From an uncultured Ruminococcus sp. (lineage in GTDB: Bacteria; Bacillota; Clostridia; Oscillospirales; Ruminococcaceae), in the NCBI GenBank assembly GCA_902787365.1, contig CADAGC010000038.1, positions 1-36,891 of the forward strand: 36,891 bases of DNA, written 5' to 3'. The notes beneath the pieces are model-generated. The model made no database searches. It worked only from the letters and a program-made list of their open reading frames with translations, and was not told the origin of the DNA. A program made the translations under genes and the position numbers. Shown here piece after piece: positions 1 through 7,822 of the stretch. Position 1 is the first letter of the stretch. Each line of letters begins with the position of its first letter.

Positions 1-110
1 ACTGCGGCGGATATAGGCAATCTGACGAAAAATTTGTCGGTCTCAGCTTCGCTGAGACCACGTATACTGACATACAATGGTCGTGCGGTATTGCCTTAAG
101 ATACATCGCC
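1..110 (-). repeat. Partial copy of dispersed nested inverted repeat (cut by window edge)
   Basis: Read on the minus strand, this stretch matches the left half of the element at 20926-21101. Both carry AAGGCAAxACCGCAC, then CATTGTAyGTCAG, then TTTTTCGTCAGATTGC in the same order. This copy has an extra hairpin (GGTCTCAG, loop CGAAG core, CTGAGACC, near 39-59) that the other copy lacks. The right half would lie beyond base 1. Bases 111-140 hold only short direct repeats of TTAACTG. Confidence 0.6.
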
Positions 111-140
111 GCAGGCGATACCTTAACTGTTAACTGTTAA

Positions 141-710
141 CTACGCCTTGGCTTTATACATACCTTCCGATTTGAGATTTTCGGGTATATCAAATACGTT
201 CTCGCCGTTTACGTCAACTCTCATGCATATTCCCGGCGTGTCTTCCGAAAAGCCCTCCCACATTGTGTGCAGCTTATCAGTCTTCTCAATGCCTAAGTCG
301 CCGAGCAGCGCCCGTGCCCTTGTCTTTTCGGGGGAATATATGCATATCTGCTGATAGTTCATTACATAAACTTCTTCGTTTGATGAGTGCGAGCCGAAGC
401 CGAAGCGTGATATGCCGTCCTGCACAAGCAGCTCGCCGTAGCGCTTCATTATGGCCTTTGCAACGGGTATGGTGCAGTTGTCAAGATAGTAGACATCATA
501 CCCCTCGTCATTCTCGTCTGCATTTTTCGGCAGCTCCAAAAAGAAAAACACAGGCTCATCAAGCAGCGCTGTAAAACTGTTTACAAGCTGCGATATCTTC
601 TCAGCGCTCACCACCGCCTCAAAGCCGTCTTCATTCTCGGTGTAGGCGCTTTTTATCTTGTCTGAAAGCTCTACCTCTATGCCTGTTATTAGCTTAAAAT
701 CGCTGTTCAT
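141..710 (-). CDS. Hypothetical protein, 189 aa
   Basis: I do not recognise the family. The protein is soluble-looking and acidic, with no signal peptide, membrane segment or clear motif. It has many aromatic residues and alternating hydrophobic stretches, consistent with a compact alpha/beta domain. The ATG at 708-710 is preceded by GAGGTG at good spacing. The gene follows the lipoprotein gene at 730-1044 by 19 bases on the same strand, so the two probably share the promoter at 1082-1110. Nothing in the sequence indicates a function. Confidence 0.75.
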   Translation of the reverse strand: MNSDFKLITGIEVELSDKIKSAYTENEDGFEAVVSAEKISQLVNSFTALLDEPVFFFLELPKNADENDEGYDVYYLDNCTIPVAKAIMKRYGELLVQDGISRFGFGSHSSNEEVYVMNYQQICIYSPEKTRARALLGDLGIEKTDKLHTMWEGFSEDTPGICMRVDVNGENVFDIPENLKSEGMYKAKA

Positions 711-729
711 TGTTCACACCTCACTATAT

Positions 730-1044
730 TCAGCCGCCCGGGCGGGTCGAGCGGTAGCATTCATATGCCCTGCCCTCGTTATCAAAGCGAATAAAAAGAA
801 TCTCCTCGGGGTCTGTCCCCAGAAAGCCCTTTTGCGCCTCTTTTACCGTATATCCGCAGGCGGTGTTTTTGTATTCCCCGTCCTCGGCAGGGATGCCGAG
901 CGTGCAGTCAAAGCTGCCATACTCGCCCACTATCTCGGCAGAGCTCTTTCCAATAAAGTCTCTTTCATCATACTTTTCATCACTACAGCCTGTCATAGTC
1001 ACAAGTCCTGCTGCCAGCACGCAGGCAAGTATTCTGCGTTTCAT
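730..1044 (-). CDS. Small predicted lipoprotein, 104 aa
   Basis: The N-terminus has two basic residues after the start, a hydrophobic stretch and the lipobox-like MTGC with Cys at residue 20, the layout of a signal peptidase II substrate. The mature part is about 85 residues with a patterned beta-rich look and two further cysteines. It would sit on the outer face of the cytoplasmic membrane. The start is supported by GAGGGTG upstream. The promoter at 1082-1110 lies just before it and the 189-aa gene follows. The function is unknown. Confidence 0.75.
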   Translation of the reverse strand: MKRRILACVLAAGLVTMTGCSDEKYDERDFIGKSSAEIVGEYGSFDCTLGIPAEDGEYKNTACGYTVKEAQKGFLGTDPEEILFIRFDNEGRAYECYRSTRPGG

Positions 1045-1081
1045 GGATAAACACCCTCATACTACAAAAATCATCAACATC

Positions 1082-1110
1082 ATTATATCACAGTTTTTAC
1101 CCTTTGTAAA
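1082..1110 (-). promoter_or_regulatory. Sigma-A promoter for the lipoprotein gene
   Basis: On the minus strand the -35 TTTACA (1105-1110) and -10 TATAAT (1082-1087) are 17 bases apart, about 40 bases before the start codon at 1044. Confidence 0.75.
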
Positions 1111-1120
1111 CAGGTCACAC

Positions 1121-1150
1121 ACAAAAAATCGCCCCGCAGCAAGCGGAGCG
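1121..1150 (-). terminator. Intrinsic terminator after the DHHW gene
   Basis: On the minus strand the 8-bp stem CGCTCCGC/GCGGGGCG contains a G-U pair that would be a C-A mismatch on the plus strand. It is followed by ATTTTTTG. It ends the MBOAT-DHHW operon and lies just upstream of the next promoter. Confidence 0.8.
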
Positions 1151-1160
1151 AAAAATCATA

Positions 1161-3113
1161 TTACTTTCTGTACTGAATCCTGTCATTATCAAGTGTGGTG
1201 ATGTGTGACGGGGTATCCATTGAAGATATCGACATAGCAAAGAGCAGGTCGGTACACTTTACTTCCTTGAGGAAGTCTATTGCGTTTACGTTGAAATATC
1301 TGAAATCCACAACATAGATATGCTCAAAGCCGCCCACCATAAAGGGCACCAGCGCATTACCGAAGCTGTCCTTGAATATAACAAGAGTACGGCCGTTTTT
1401 AACGTCTGTGTCTATCTGGCAGATAGTTTCATCGCCGCCCATGAATACCGAGTAGGTGTTTACGCCCTCGGCGTAGTCATAGAACAGCACGTCCTCTTTC
1501 TTGCCCGTGAAATCCGTGTTGTAGTAGTAGGTCTTGTATTCGTTCTTGGGCTTGAAATAGGTGAATGTGTCGGGATTGTTCTTAAGTTCCTCGTTGTAGT
1601 CGGAATACATATACATAGTGCCGCAGAAATCTTCCTTGAAATATCTGCCGTATTCCGAAAGCTCGGGATAGTTTATACCTGCAACCGCCGCAAAGGCCTG
1701 CCCTGCGTAGTAAGCGCCGAGGGGCTGCCAGTGGTGGTCGGTACGTGAATAGATATACTCTTCGGTGTGCTTTGCAAGCTCAGAGTATGCGTCTACCGAG
1801 ATGATGTTTTTGAGGTTTCTGTTCATTACCTCGATGTTGTCGGGCTGGCTTGCAACCGTGTCCTCAAAGTTCTTGGGTATATAGAAAGCCGAGGATATGG
1901 GTATGGGCATATTATATACATTTACCTTGCTGCCCAGCTCCTGCTTATACTTGTTTATCGTCTTGGCGTAAAGCTCAGAGTTCTCAAAAAGCCCGTAGAA
2001 TGCCGAGATAGCTCTTACATTCTTGCCCGAGCCCTCTATGATAACGCTGCCGTAGACAGTTCCCTCGTCAAAGTTTGTTTCCACCTGCTTTACCTGTTCT
2101 TTCATGGTGGTTATCTTTTCCTCGGGCTCTGTTTCCTTTGGCTCTTTATCTTCGTCAGACTCATCGCTGCTGTCCTCTGTCAGCACATCTGCAATGTTTA
2201 CATTGGCTGTCGCCGTTGTTACTATCTTTGAAGGCTCTTCGAGCACCTCTTTCTTGACCGCTTTTACATTTGAGGATATCTTTATTTCCTCCTTGGAGCC
2301 GTAGTGCGAGGTTATGTCAGCGCCTATTCTTTTAAGGTTCTCTCTGTCGGGCACGGTGTCGGTGAAATACTCGGTCACGCCCTTAGCATAGCTGCCGTCA
2401 AGGTAGCTTTCCACAGAAAAGCTCGGCATGGTGGCGAGCATTCTGTTCTCTGAGTTTATAAAGCCGCTTTCTCTGTCAGCAAACAGCAGATATGCGAAAA
2501 TGCCGAATATACACATCAGGCAGGCTGCCGCATTGATAAAGCGAAACTCCGACTTATAGAAGTTAGGCTCTCTCTTCTTAGGCGGCTCAACGTGATAAAG
2601 CTCCTCAAAAAGCCTGTCATACTCCTCCTTGGAGGTCAGCTGCTCGTGTTCAAGCTCTTCCTCCTCGCCCTCGTAGGTGGGTATCTTTACAACAGCGTCC
2701 TCCTCCTTGAATATAACGGGGATAGGGCCTGTCTTATCAAGCACAGAGTCATCATTCTCTTTGCTCTTTTCTTCCTTTATCACAGGGAAAGGCATGAGCA
2801 TATCGTCATCATCATCGGCAGGCTTTTCTTCTGTCTTTTCCGCCTGCGGCTCTTCCTTTGCCTTTTCTTTGTCTTTTTCTTTGTTCTTGTCCTTTTTGGC
2901 TTTTTTGCTCTCTTCAAGGGCTATGAACTGCTCGTCTATGTCAGACTTTGTTTCGGCGGCGGTCTTTTCGTCCACCTTTTCCCAGTCCTCACCCACAAGG
3001 CTGTCAAAGCTGCCAAGCTGCCCTAAGCTCTCGGCAAACAGCTTGTCGAGCTTTTCAAGCTGCTTTGAGGGGTCAAAGCTGCCGTCAAGGGGCTGTTTTT
3101 CCTTTTTACTCAT
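1161..3113 (-). CDS. DHHW family (AlgX/AlgJ-like) membrane-anchored protein, 650 aa
   Basis: There are three parts: a cytoplasmic N-terminus of about 190 residues rich in Lys, Glu and Asp (runs of KDKNKEK and DDDDD near 75-105), one membrane segment at about 192-211, and a large outer domain. The outer domain contains S-R-T-D-H-H-W near residues 456-462, the signature of the DHHW/SGNH-like family that partners MBOAT acyltransferases. In alginate and peptidoglycan systems such proteins complete O-acetyl transfer outside the cell. The ATG has GGAGAG upstream. The gene starts 23 bases after the MBOAT gene, and the two form one operon ended by the terminator at 1121-1150. The long acidic segment at 312-335 inside the outer region is also unusual. 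The acceptor polysaccharide cannot be read from the sequence. Confidence 0.85.
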   Translation of the reverse strand: MSKKEKQPLDGSFDPSKQLEKLDKLFAESLGQLGSFDSLVGEDWEKVDEKTAAETKSDIDEQFIALEESKKAKKDKNKEKDKEKAKEEPQAEKTEEKPADDDDDMLMPFPVIKEEKSKENDDSVLDKTGPIPVIFKEEDAVVKIPTYEGEEEELEHEQLTSKEEYDRLFEELYHVEPPKKREPNFYKSEFRFINAAACLMCIFGIFAYLLFADRESGFINSENRMLATMPSFSVESYLDGSYAKGVTEYFTDTVPDRENLKRIGADITSHYGSKEEIKISSNVKAVKKEVLEEPSKIVTTATANVNIADVLTEDSSDESDEDKEPKETEPEEKITTMKEQVKQVETNFDEGTVYGSVIIEGSGKNVRAISAFYGLFENSELYAKTINKYKQELGSKVNVYNMPIPISSAFYIPKNFEDTVASQPDNIEVMNRNLKNIISVDAYSELAKHTEEYIYSRTDHHWQPLGAYYAGQAFAAVAGINYPELSEYGRYFKEDFCGTMYMYSDYNEELKNNPDTFTYFKPKNEYKTYYYNTDFTGKKEDVLFYDYAEGVNTYSVFMGGDETICQIDTDVKNGRTLVIFKDSFGNALVPFMVGGFEHIYVVDFRYFNVNAIDFLKEVKCTDLLFAMSISSMDTPSHITTLDNDRIQYRK

Positions 3114-3136
3114 AATATCTCTCCAATTACACTAAA

Positions 3137-4567
3137 TCAGAACCTGAAATACAGGAATGGGTTGTTTGTGGTGTTTACAAGCAGTATGCTGCAAATAAGC
3201 AGTATAGCTATATTGCACACAACGCCTGCTGACTGTATCACTACAGCACTTGTCTTGCGCTTCATGCAAAGCTCCTTGACCTTGGGAACTACGGGCATCG
3301 CAAAGAGCACAACTGCCATAAGCAGGTAAATGTTGTTCTTTATGACTGTCTTGGTTATCGTGTCGGTAAACGGGTTGCCGTTAGCGCCCACCGTTGCCTT
3401 GAAGAATTTGAGCAGCGGGCCGTTCTGGTCAAAGTAGAATATGCCGAAGCCAAATGCCACAACGAGCTTTGTGTAGATATGCAGTATCACAGCGGGGCAT
3501 TTTTTAAGGTTATCCTTACCTATGCCTATCTCTAAAAGCAGGAACAGACCGAAGTATAAGCCCCACAGAGGAAAGTTCCAGCTTGCGCCGTGCCATAGGC
3601 CAGTCAGCGACCAGACAATCATAATATTGAGCAGATGTCTGCCCTTGCTGACCCTGTTGCCGCCAAGGGGTATATACACATAATCCCTGAACCACGAGGA
3701 AAGGGATATATGCCACCTGCGCCAGAATTCGGATATGGTCTTTGATATCATGGGGTATTTGAAGTTCTCATCAAAGTGGAAGCCGAATATACGCCCAAGG
3801 CCTATAGCTATATCTGAATAACCCGAAAAATCATAGTAATACTGAAGCGCCACCATAGCGCCGCCAAACCAAGCACCTGTGATCGATACTGTGCTTACTG
3901 CCGCATAGCCGTCAGCCGCTTCACCGAAACAGGTGGTGACTATCTTGCCGATGCCGTTTGCGATGATGACCTTTTTGCCGAGGCCTAAGATTATTCTCGA
4001 TACGCCCTCTGATATCATCTGCATATCAGTCGTGCGGTATTCTATCTCTTCACCGATAGTGGAATAGCGCACGATAGGCCCTGCCACAAGCTGCGGGAAG
4101 AGGGAAACATACATCAAGAACTTAAAGAAGTTTTTCTGCGTGGGAACTCTGTTCCGGTAGCAGTCTATAGTATAGGATATAGTCTGGAAAGTATAGAACG
4201 ATATGCCTATAGGAAGGCTTATCTTGGGCACGGTAAACTGCGTGCCAATAAGGTTGTTGACATTCTCGACTATAAAGCCCGAATACTTGAACGCCACTAA
4301 AAGCCCCAAATTAATTATCAGCGAGCAGACAACAGCGCCCTTTGCCGCCGCCTTGCCCCGGTTTTTTTCTATCACAAGGCCGTTTATATAATCGACAATG
4401 GATGAGAATATCAAAAGTGTCACCCATATCGGCTCGCCCCATGCATAGAATACCAGCGAGAACACTATAAGCACGCCGTTTCTGATATGAAGATTACGTG
4501 TCATAAAATAGAATATCAGACAAACGGGCATAAAGAAATACAGAAAAAACAGGTCTGCAAAAACCAA
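3137..4567 (-). CDS. MBOAT family O-acyltransferase (AlgI/DltB-like), 476 aa
   Basis: This is a multi-pass membrane protein of the length usual for AlgI-type enzymes. It opens with the typical hydrophobic VFADLFFLYFF segment. The family block FWRRWHISLSSWFRDY is at about 281-296, and the catalytic-region motif GLWHGASWNF has its conserved His at about residue 326. Members pass acyl groups from the cytoplasm across the membrane to a surface polymer, and the DHHW protein encoded next is the expected partner. The start is TTG at 4565-4567, chosen because AAGGAG lies 8 bases upstream. A consensus promoter is at 4639-4668. No polymer synthesis genes are in the window, so the target is unknown. Confidence 0.9.
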   Translation of the reverse strand: MVFADLFFLYFFMPVCLIFYFMTRNLHIRNGVLIVFSLVFYAWGEPIWVTLLIFSSIVDYINGLVIEKNRGKAAAKGAVVCSLIINLGLLVAFKYSGFIVENVNNLIGTQFTVPKISLPIGISFYTFQTISYTIDCYRNRVPTQKNFFKFLMYVSLFPQLVAGPIVRYSTIGEEIEYRTTDMQMISEGVSRIILGLGKKVIIANGIGKIVTTCFGEAADGYAAVSTVSITGAWFGGAMVALQYYYDFSGYSDIAIGLGRIFGFHFDENFKYPMISKTISEFWRRWHISLSSWFRDYVYIPLGGNRVSKGRHLLNIMIVWSLTGLWHGASWNFPLWGLYFGLFLLLEIGIGKDNLKKCPAVILHIYTKLVVAFGFGIFYFDQNGPLLKFFKATVGANGNPFTDTITKTVIKNNIYLLMAVVLFAMPVVPKVKELCMKRKTSAVVIQSAGVVCNIAILLICSILLVNTTNNPFLYFRF

Positions 4568-4638
4568 TGTGTACTCTCCTTTACAGTAAAATCATCTTTA
4601 TGAGTACAAAAAACTACACATATCGACATACAAGTTAT

Positions 4639-4668
4639 ATTATAACACACAAATACAAGATTTGTCAA
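4639..4668 (-). promoter_or_regulatory. Sigma-A promoter for the MBOAT-DHHW operon
   Basis: On the minus strand the -35 TTGACA (4663-4668) and -10 TATAAT (4639-4644) are separated by 18 bases. Confidence 0.85.
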
Positions 4669-4680
4669 TAAAAAAATGCA

Positions 4681-4704
4681 ACAAAAAACGCCCCTGAGGG
4701 ACGT
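4681..4704 (-). terminator. Intrinsic terminator after the membrane protein gene
   Basis: On the minus strand the hairpin ACGTCCC/GGGGCGT has a TCA loop and is followed by TTTTTTG. A T-run also exists on the other strand, but no plus-strand gene leads into it. Confidence 0.8.
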
Positions 4705-4719
4705 TTTTCTTGTCAATTG

Positions 4720-5346
4720 TCAATCATCTATTATGCTCTTGACGGGTGCATTATCCCGCTCAGCCTTGATCTTGCGGTATTTGAGATAACGCCTTACAAG
4801 GTCGATCAGCAAAAGCACCAGTCCCAGCCCGAAAAACGCAAGCTCGGGGTAATGGCGGTAGATATAGGTCTTGTCGAGATGAAGTATATCCGAATCGGTG
4901 ATATAGTTTTCTTCAAGTCTTTTTCGTATTGTTTCTACAAGAAATACGGCTGTCTTCATATATAATATAGTTCCGACGGCGTTAAGTGCGAATGAGACGA
5001 TATACTTTTTAAAAAACATAAGTATGAGCGCTGCCAGCAGCAAAATGACACCTATCAGCATAAAAACAGCGTATTTTTTCTCTATCTCTTCGATATAGCC
5101 GCCGAATATGCCTATTACCGTCACCCCGCCGTAGAAAAAGCAGGAATACAGATAAACGCCCACGGCTAATATTTTAAGCACAAGGCAGACTATCGGCTCT
5201 TTTTTTAAAAGCTTTACCGAGGACAAGCTAAGCCCCGATTTTTTGGCAGCCTTTTCCTTAAGTTCCTGTTCTTGCTTTTGTGCTTCCTTTTTCTCGGCTA
5301 TCTGCTTTAATGATTGCTCCTTAAGCCGTTCTTTTTTGGATTTCAA
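4720..5346 (-). CDS. Hypothetical membrane protein with charged N-terminal helix, 208 aa
   Basis: The first 38 residues are almost all Lys, Glu and Gln with a coiled-coil-like pattern. They are followed by four hydrophobic segments at about 50-80, 90-112, 114-136 and 170-192, and a basic tail. This suggests an integral membrane protein with a cytoplasmic helical extension. I do not recognise the family. The start is TTG at 5344-5346, with AAAGGGTG upstream. It is a single-gene unit with its own promoter (5383-5411) and terminator (4681-4704). Confidence 0.75.
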   Translation of the reverse strand: MKSKKERLKEQSLKQIAEKKEAQKQEQELKEKAAKKSGLSLSSVKLLKKEPIVCLVLKILAVGVYLYSCFFYGGVTVIGIFGGYIEEIEKKYAVFMLIGVILLLAALILMFFKKYIVSFALNAVGTILYMKTAVFLVETIRKRLEENYITDSDILHLDKTYIYRHYPELAFFGLGLVLLLIDLVRRYLKYRKIKAERDNAPVKSIIDD

Positions 5347-5382
5347 TTAAAATATCACCCTTTTTTGAAGAATACATTACAC

Positions 5383-5411
5383 ATTATAACATATAAGACT
5401 GATTTTTGCAA
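5383..5411 (-). promoter_or_regulatory. Sigma-A promoter for the 208-aa membrane protein
   Basis: On the minus strand the -35 TTGCAA (5406-5411) and -10 TATAAT (5383-5388) are 17 bases apart. Confidence 0.75.
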
Positions 5412-5547
5412 CACAATTTTTTTCTTTAATAGAAATAAATTTATGCGCTGCCAATGAAAATAATACTTGCTTTGCCATTTGAATTAAAAATGCAAAAAAG
5501 CCAAAAATAAAAGTAAACACAAAACAAACAGAAAGGAAGTAATCAAA

Positions 5548-6741
5548 ATGAAAAGATTTTTCAAACGTGCGGCGGTGATACTGGGGGCGGCGGCACTTTG
5601 CATTCTCGGCGTTACGGGATATTATTCCGACACATTGCCCGACAGCATATTCACGGGCGGCGAGCCTGCGCTTTACACCTTTTTTGACATAACCGCCGAG
5701 GGCAGCGACACGGTAGAAGCGGCGGCAGGTGCCGAAACCTCACGCACCTACACGCTCAAGCTCTTCGGCTCGGTGCCGATAAAGGACATTGAAGCAAACA
5801 CGCAGACGCCGCCAATGCTCATTCCCTGCGGCGAGCCGTTTGGCATACGGCTGATAACAGACGGCGTGCTGGTGATAGATTTGCAGGCAAGCGGCGGGTT
5901 TGACGGGCGCCTTGCCTGCCCTGCGGCGAGATGCGGAATCCGCATTGGCGACATAATCACAAGCGTTGACGGGCAGAGCGTTTCGTCAAACGACGACATC
6001 TCAAAAATAGTAGAGCAAAGCGGCGGCGAGCCTGTGGCCGTGACCCTGAAACGGGGCGACGAGGTGATGAGCATGACGCTGACCCCCGAGCTTGCGGGCG
6101 GGAAATACCGTGCGGGAATGTGGGTGAGAGATTCATCGGCGGGGATAGGAACGCTGACCTTTTATGATGAGAAAAGCGGCGGCTTCGGCGGGCTCGGCCA
6201 CCCGATTTGCGACGCCGACACAAGACAGCCCCTCCCCCTCTCTGACGGGAATGTGGGCGAAGTGAAGATAAAAGGCACGCAGAAAAGCGTAGAGGGCGAC
6301 CCCGGCGAGCTGATAGGGAAATTTCAGTCATCGCAGGCGACGGGGGTGCTGACATCAAACACCAACTGCGGGGTGTTCGGGCGAATGTTCTCTTCCCCCT
6401 CAAAGCACGAGGCGCTGCCGCTTGGCTACAAGCAGGAGGTACACACGGGCAGGGCGTTCATCTACACCACCATTGACGAGGGCGAGCCGCAGGCATTTGA
6501 GATAGAGATAGAAAGCGTTGATATGTCGGACGATGCTGCGCACTCAATGGTGATAAAGATAACCGACCCCGAGCTGCTCGAAAAGACGGGCGGCATTGTT
6601 CAGGGCATGAGCGGCAGCCCGATAATTCAGGACAGAAAGCTCGTAGGCGCCGTGACGCACGTTTTCACCGAAGACCCCACGAGGGGCTACGGGGTGTTTG
6701 CCGAGAAAATGTATATAACCATGAGAGAAAGTGCGGGATAA
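5548..6741 (+). CDS. spoIVB: SpoIVB peptidase (family S55), 397 aa
   Basis: SpoIVB is the forespore-secreted serine peptidase that, in Bacillus, cuts SpoIVFA and so triggers pro-sigma-K processing. The N-terminus is a signal anchor (about 7-25) followed by the family-like LPDSIF. A PDZ domain spans about 100-185 (IRIGDIITSVDGQSV). The S55 domain follows, with the proposed catalytic His in GLGHPI (about 218) and Ser in QGMSGSPI (about 355). Length and order match the family. The ATG has AAAGGAAG upstream. It lies directly before spo0A, the order conserved in Bacillus and Clostridium. I could not identify a forespore (sigma-G-like) promoter. The gene is more GC-rich than its flanks. Confidence 0.93.
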   Translation: MKRFFKRAAVILGAAALCILGVTGYYSDTLPDSIFTGGEPALYTFFDITAEGSDTVEAAAGAETSRTYTLKLFGSVPIKDIEANTQTPPMLIPCGEPFGIRLITDGVLVIDLQASGGFDGRLACPAARCGIRIGDIITSVDGQSVSSNDDISKIVEQSGGEPVAVTLKRGDEVMSMTLTPELAGGKYRAGMWVRDSSAGIGTLTFYDEKSGGFGGLGHPICDADTRQPLPLSDGNVGEVKIKGTQKSVEGDPGELIGKFQSSQATGVLTSNTNCGVFGRMFSSPSKHEALPLGYKQEVHTGRAFIYTTIDEGEPQAFEIEIESVDMSDDAAHSMVIKITDPELLEKTGGIVQGMSGSPIIQDRKLVGAVTHVFTEDPTRGYGVFAEKMYITMRESAG

Positions 6742-6898
6742 AGGCGGCGTTTTGTCGCAAAAACGCACAAAGGGCGGTTTACGCTGTTATGCGGGAGTTT
6801 AAGCTCAAAATATAGCTATCTGTTATATTTATTCTGTTTTATTAGGTTATTATGCATAGTTTAGAGAGTATTTGTTTGTGAAAAATCCCGAAAAAGTA

Positions 6899-6927
6899 TT
6901 GATTTTTGATTTGGCGTATGATATGAT
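6899..6927 (+). promoter_or_regulatory. Candidate sigma-A promoter for spo0A
   Basis: The -35 TTGATT (6899-6904) and -10 TATGAT (6922-6927) have a 17-base spacer, about 60 bases before the start codon. I found no convincing sigma-H promoter or exact 0A box. Confidence 0.6.
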
Positions 6928-6993
6928 AGATATTGTAAGGAAAAATCGTGCGCACAGATTACAAATACAATAAAATCAACGGAGGAAACAACA

Positions 6994-7779
6994 ATGACAG
7001 GCAAAATAAAGATACTAATAGGTGACGATTCGGCGCAGTACGGTGTGGCAACGGCATCAGCTCTGCGAAGCATGGGATTTTTCGTGATAACAAGAGCCAA
7101 AGACGGGGCGAGGATATTTGAAGCGATAAGAAACGAGCAGCCCGACGTGGTGGTATGCGATGCGGTGATACCCTCGCTCGATGCGATAGAGATGATAAGA
7201 AAAGCACACAGTCTGACGAAAAAGCCGCTGTTCATAATAACCAGCAGCTACGAGAACGCCTTTATAGAGCAGCAGGTGATGCAGGCGGGGGCGGCGTATT
7301 TCATGCTGCGCCCCTTTGATGTGAATGTCTTAGGCGAGAGGATAAAGGCGCTTTTAGAGATAGATTCTGACATTCACAGCGGCATGGTACAGAGCGCCCA
7401 CAAGCCCCTTGACCCGACGTCTTTAGAGATAATAGTTACCGACATCATTCATCAGATAGGCGTACCTGCACACATCAAGGGCTACCACTATCTACGTGAG
7501 GCGATAATCAGCTCGGTCAACGACCGTGAGATGCTCGAAAGTGTGACGAAAATACTCTACCCGACGGTAGCGAAGAAATTCTCCACCACATCTTCGAGGG
7601 TAGAGCGTGCGATACGCCACGCCATTGAGATAGCGTGGGACAGGGGCGACATTGACACGCTCAATTCGTTTTTCGGCTACACGGTGAACACGGGCAAGGG
7701 CAAGCCCACAAACAGCGAGTTCATAGCGCTTATCACGGACAAGATATGCCTTAAATATAGGGCGAAGATCTCGGCGTGA
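6994..7779 (+). CDS. spo0A: Sporulation master response regulator Spo0A, 261 aa
   Basis: The N-terminal receiver domain (about 4-122) has the acidic pair D11-D12 and the phosphorylatable D56 in VVVCDAVIP. The C-terminal DNA-binding domain carries the near-invariant Spo0A blocks [17 protein letters not shown] and [16 protein letters not shown]. Length equals the family norm. Two changes in the receiver stand out. The conserved Lys of the K-P pair is Arg (R106 in FMLRPFD; Bacillus has ILKPFD), and the Gly of the LDG motif is Ala (SLDAI). The ATG has GGAGG at good spacing. It sits 252 bases after spoIVB with its own promoter and is ended by the terminator at 7786-7822. The call is secure; whether the receiver signals normally is uncertain. 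Confidence 0.96.
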   Translation: MTGKIKILIGDDSAQYGVATASALRSMGFFVITRAKDGARIFEAIRNEQPDVVVCDAVIPSLDAIEMIRKAHSLTKKPLFIITSSYENAFIEQQVMQAGAAYFMLRPFDVNVLGERIKALLEIDSDIHSGMVQSAHKPLDPTSLEIIVTDIIHQIGVPAHIKGYHYLREAIISSVNDREMLESVTKILYPTVAKKFSTTSSRVERAIRHAIEIAWDRGDIDTLNSFFGYTVNTGKGKPTNSEFIALITDKICLKYRAKISA

Positions 7780-7785
7780 GGGCAG

Positions 7786-7822
7786 AAAAATATCCCCCTG
7801 CGGGTGCAGGGGGATATTTTTT
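7786..7822. terminator. Bidirectional intrinsic terminator between spo0A and the lipoprotein operon
   Basis: A perfect 11-bp stem, TATCCCCCTGC/GCAGGGGGATA, has a GGGT loop. An A-run lies on the left and a T-run on the right, so it serves both convergent units. The minus-strand stop codon overlaps its edge. Confidence 0.92.

Noticed and set aside
6748-6768. TTTTGTCGCAAAA near the end of spoIVB as a possible 0A box
   Set aside because: It differs from the TGTCGAA core by an inserted base and is better explained as part of a weak hairpin (GCGTTTT/AAAACGC).
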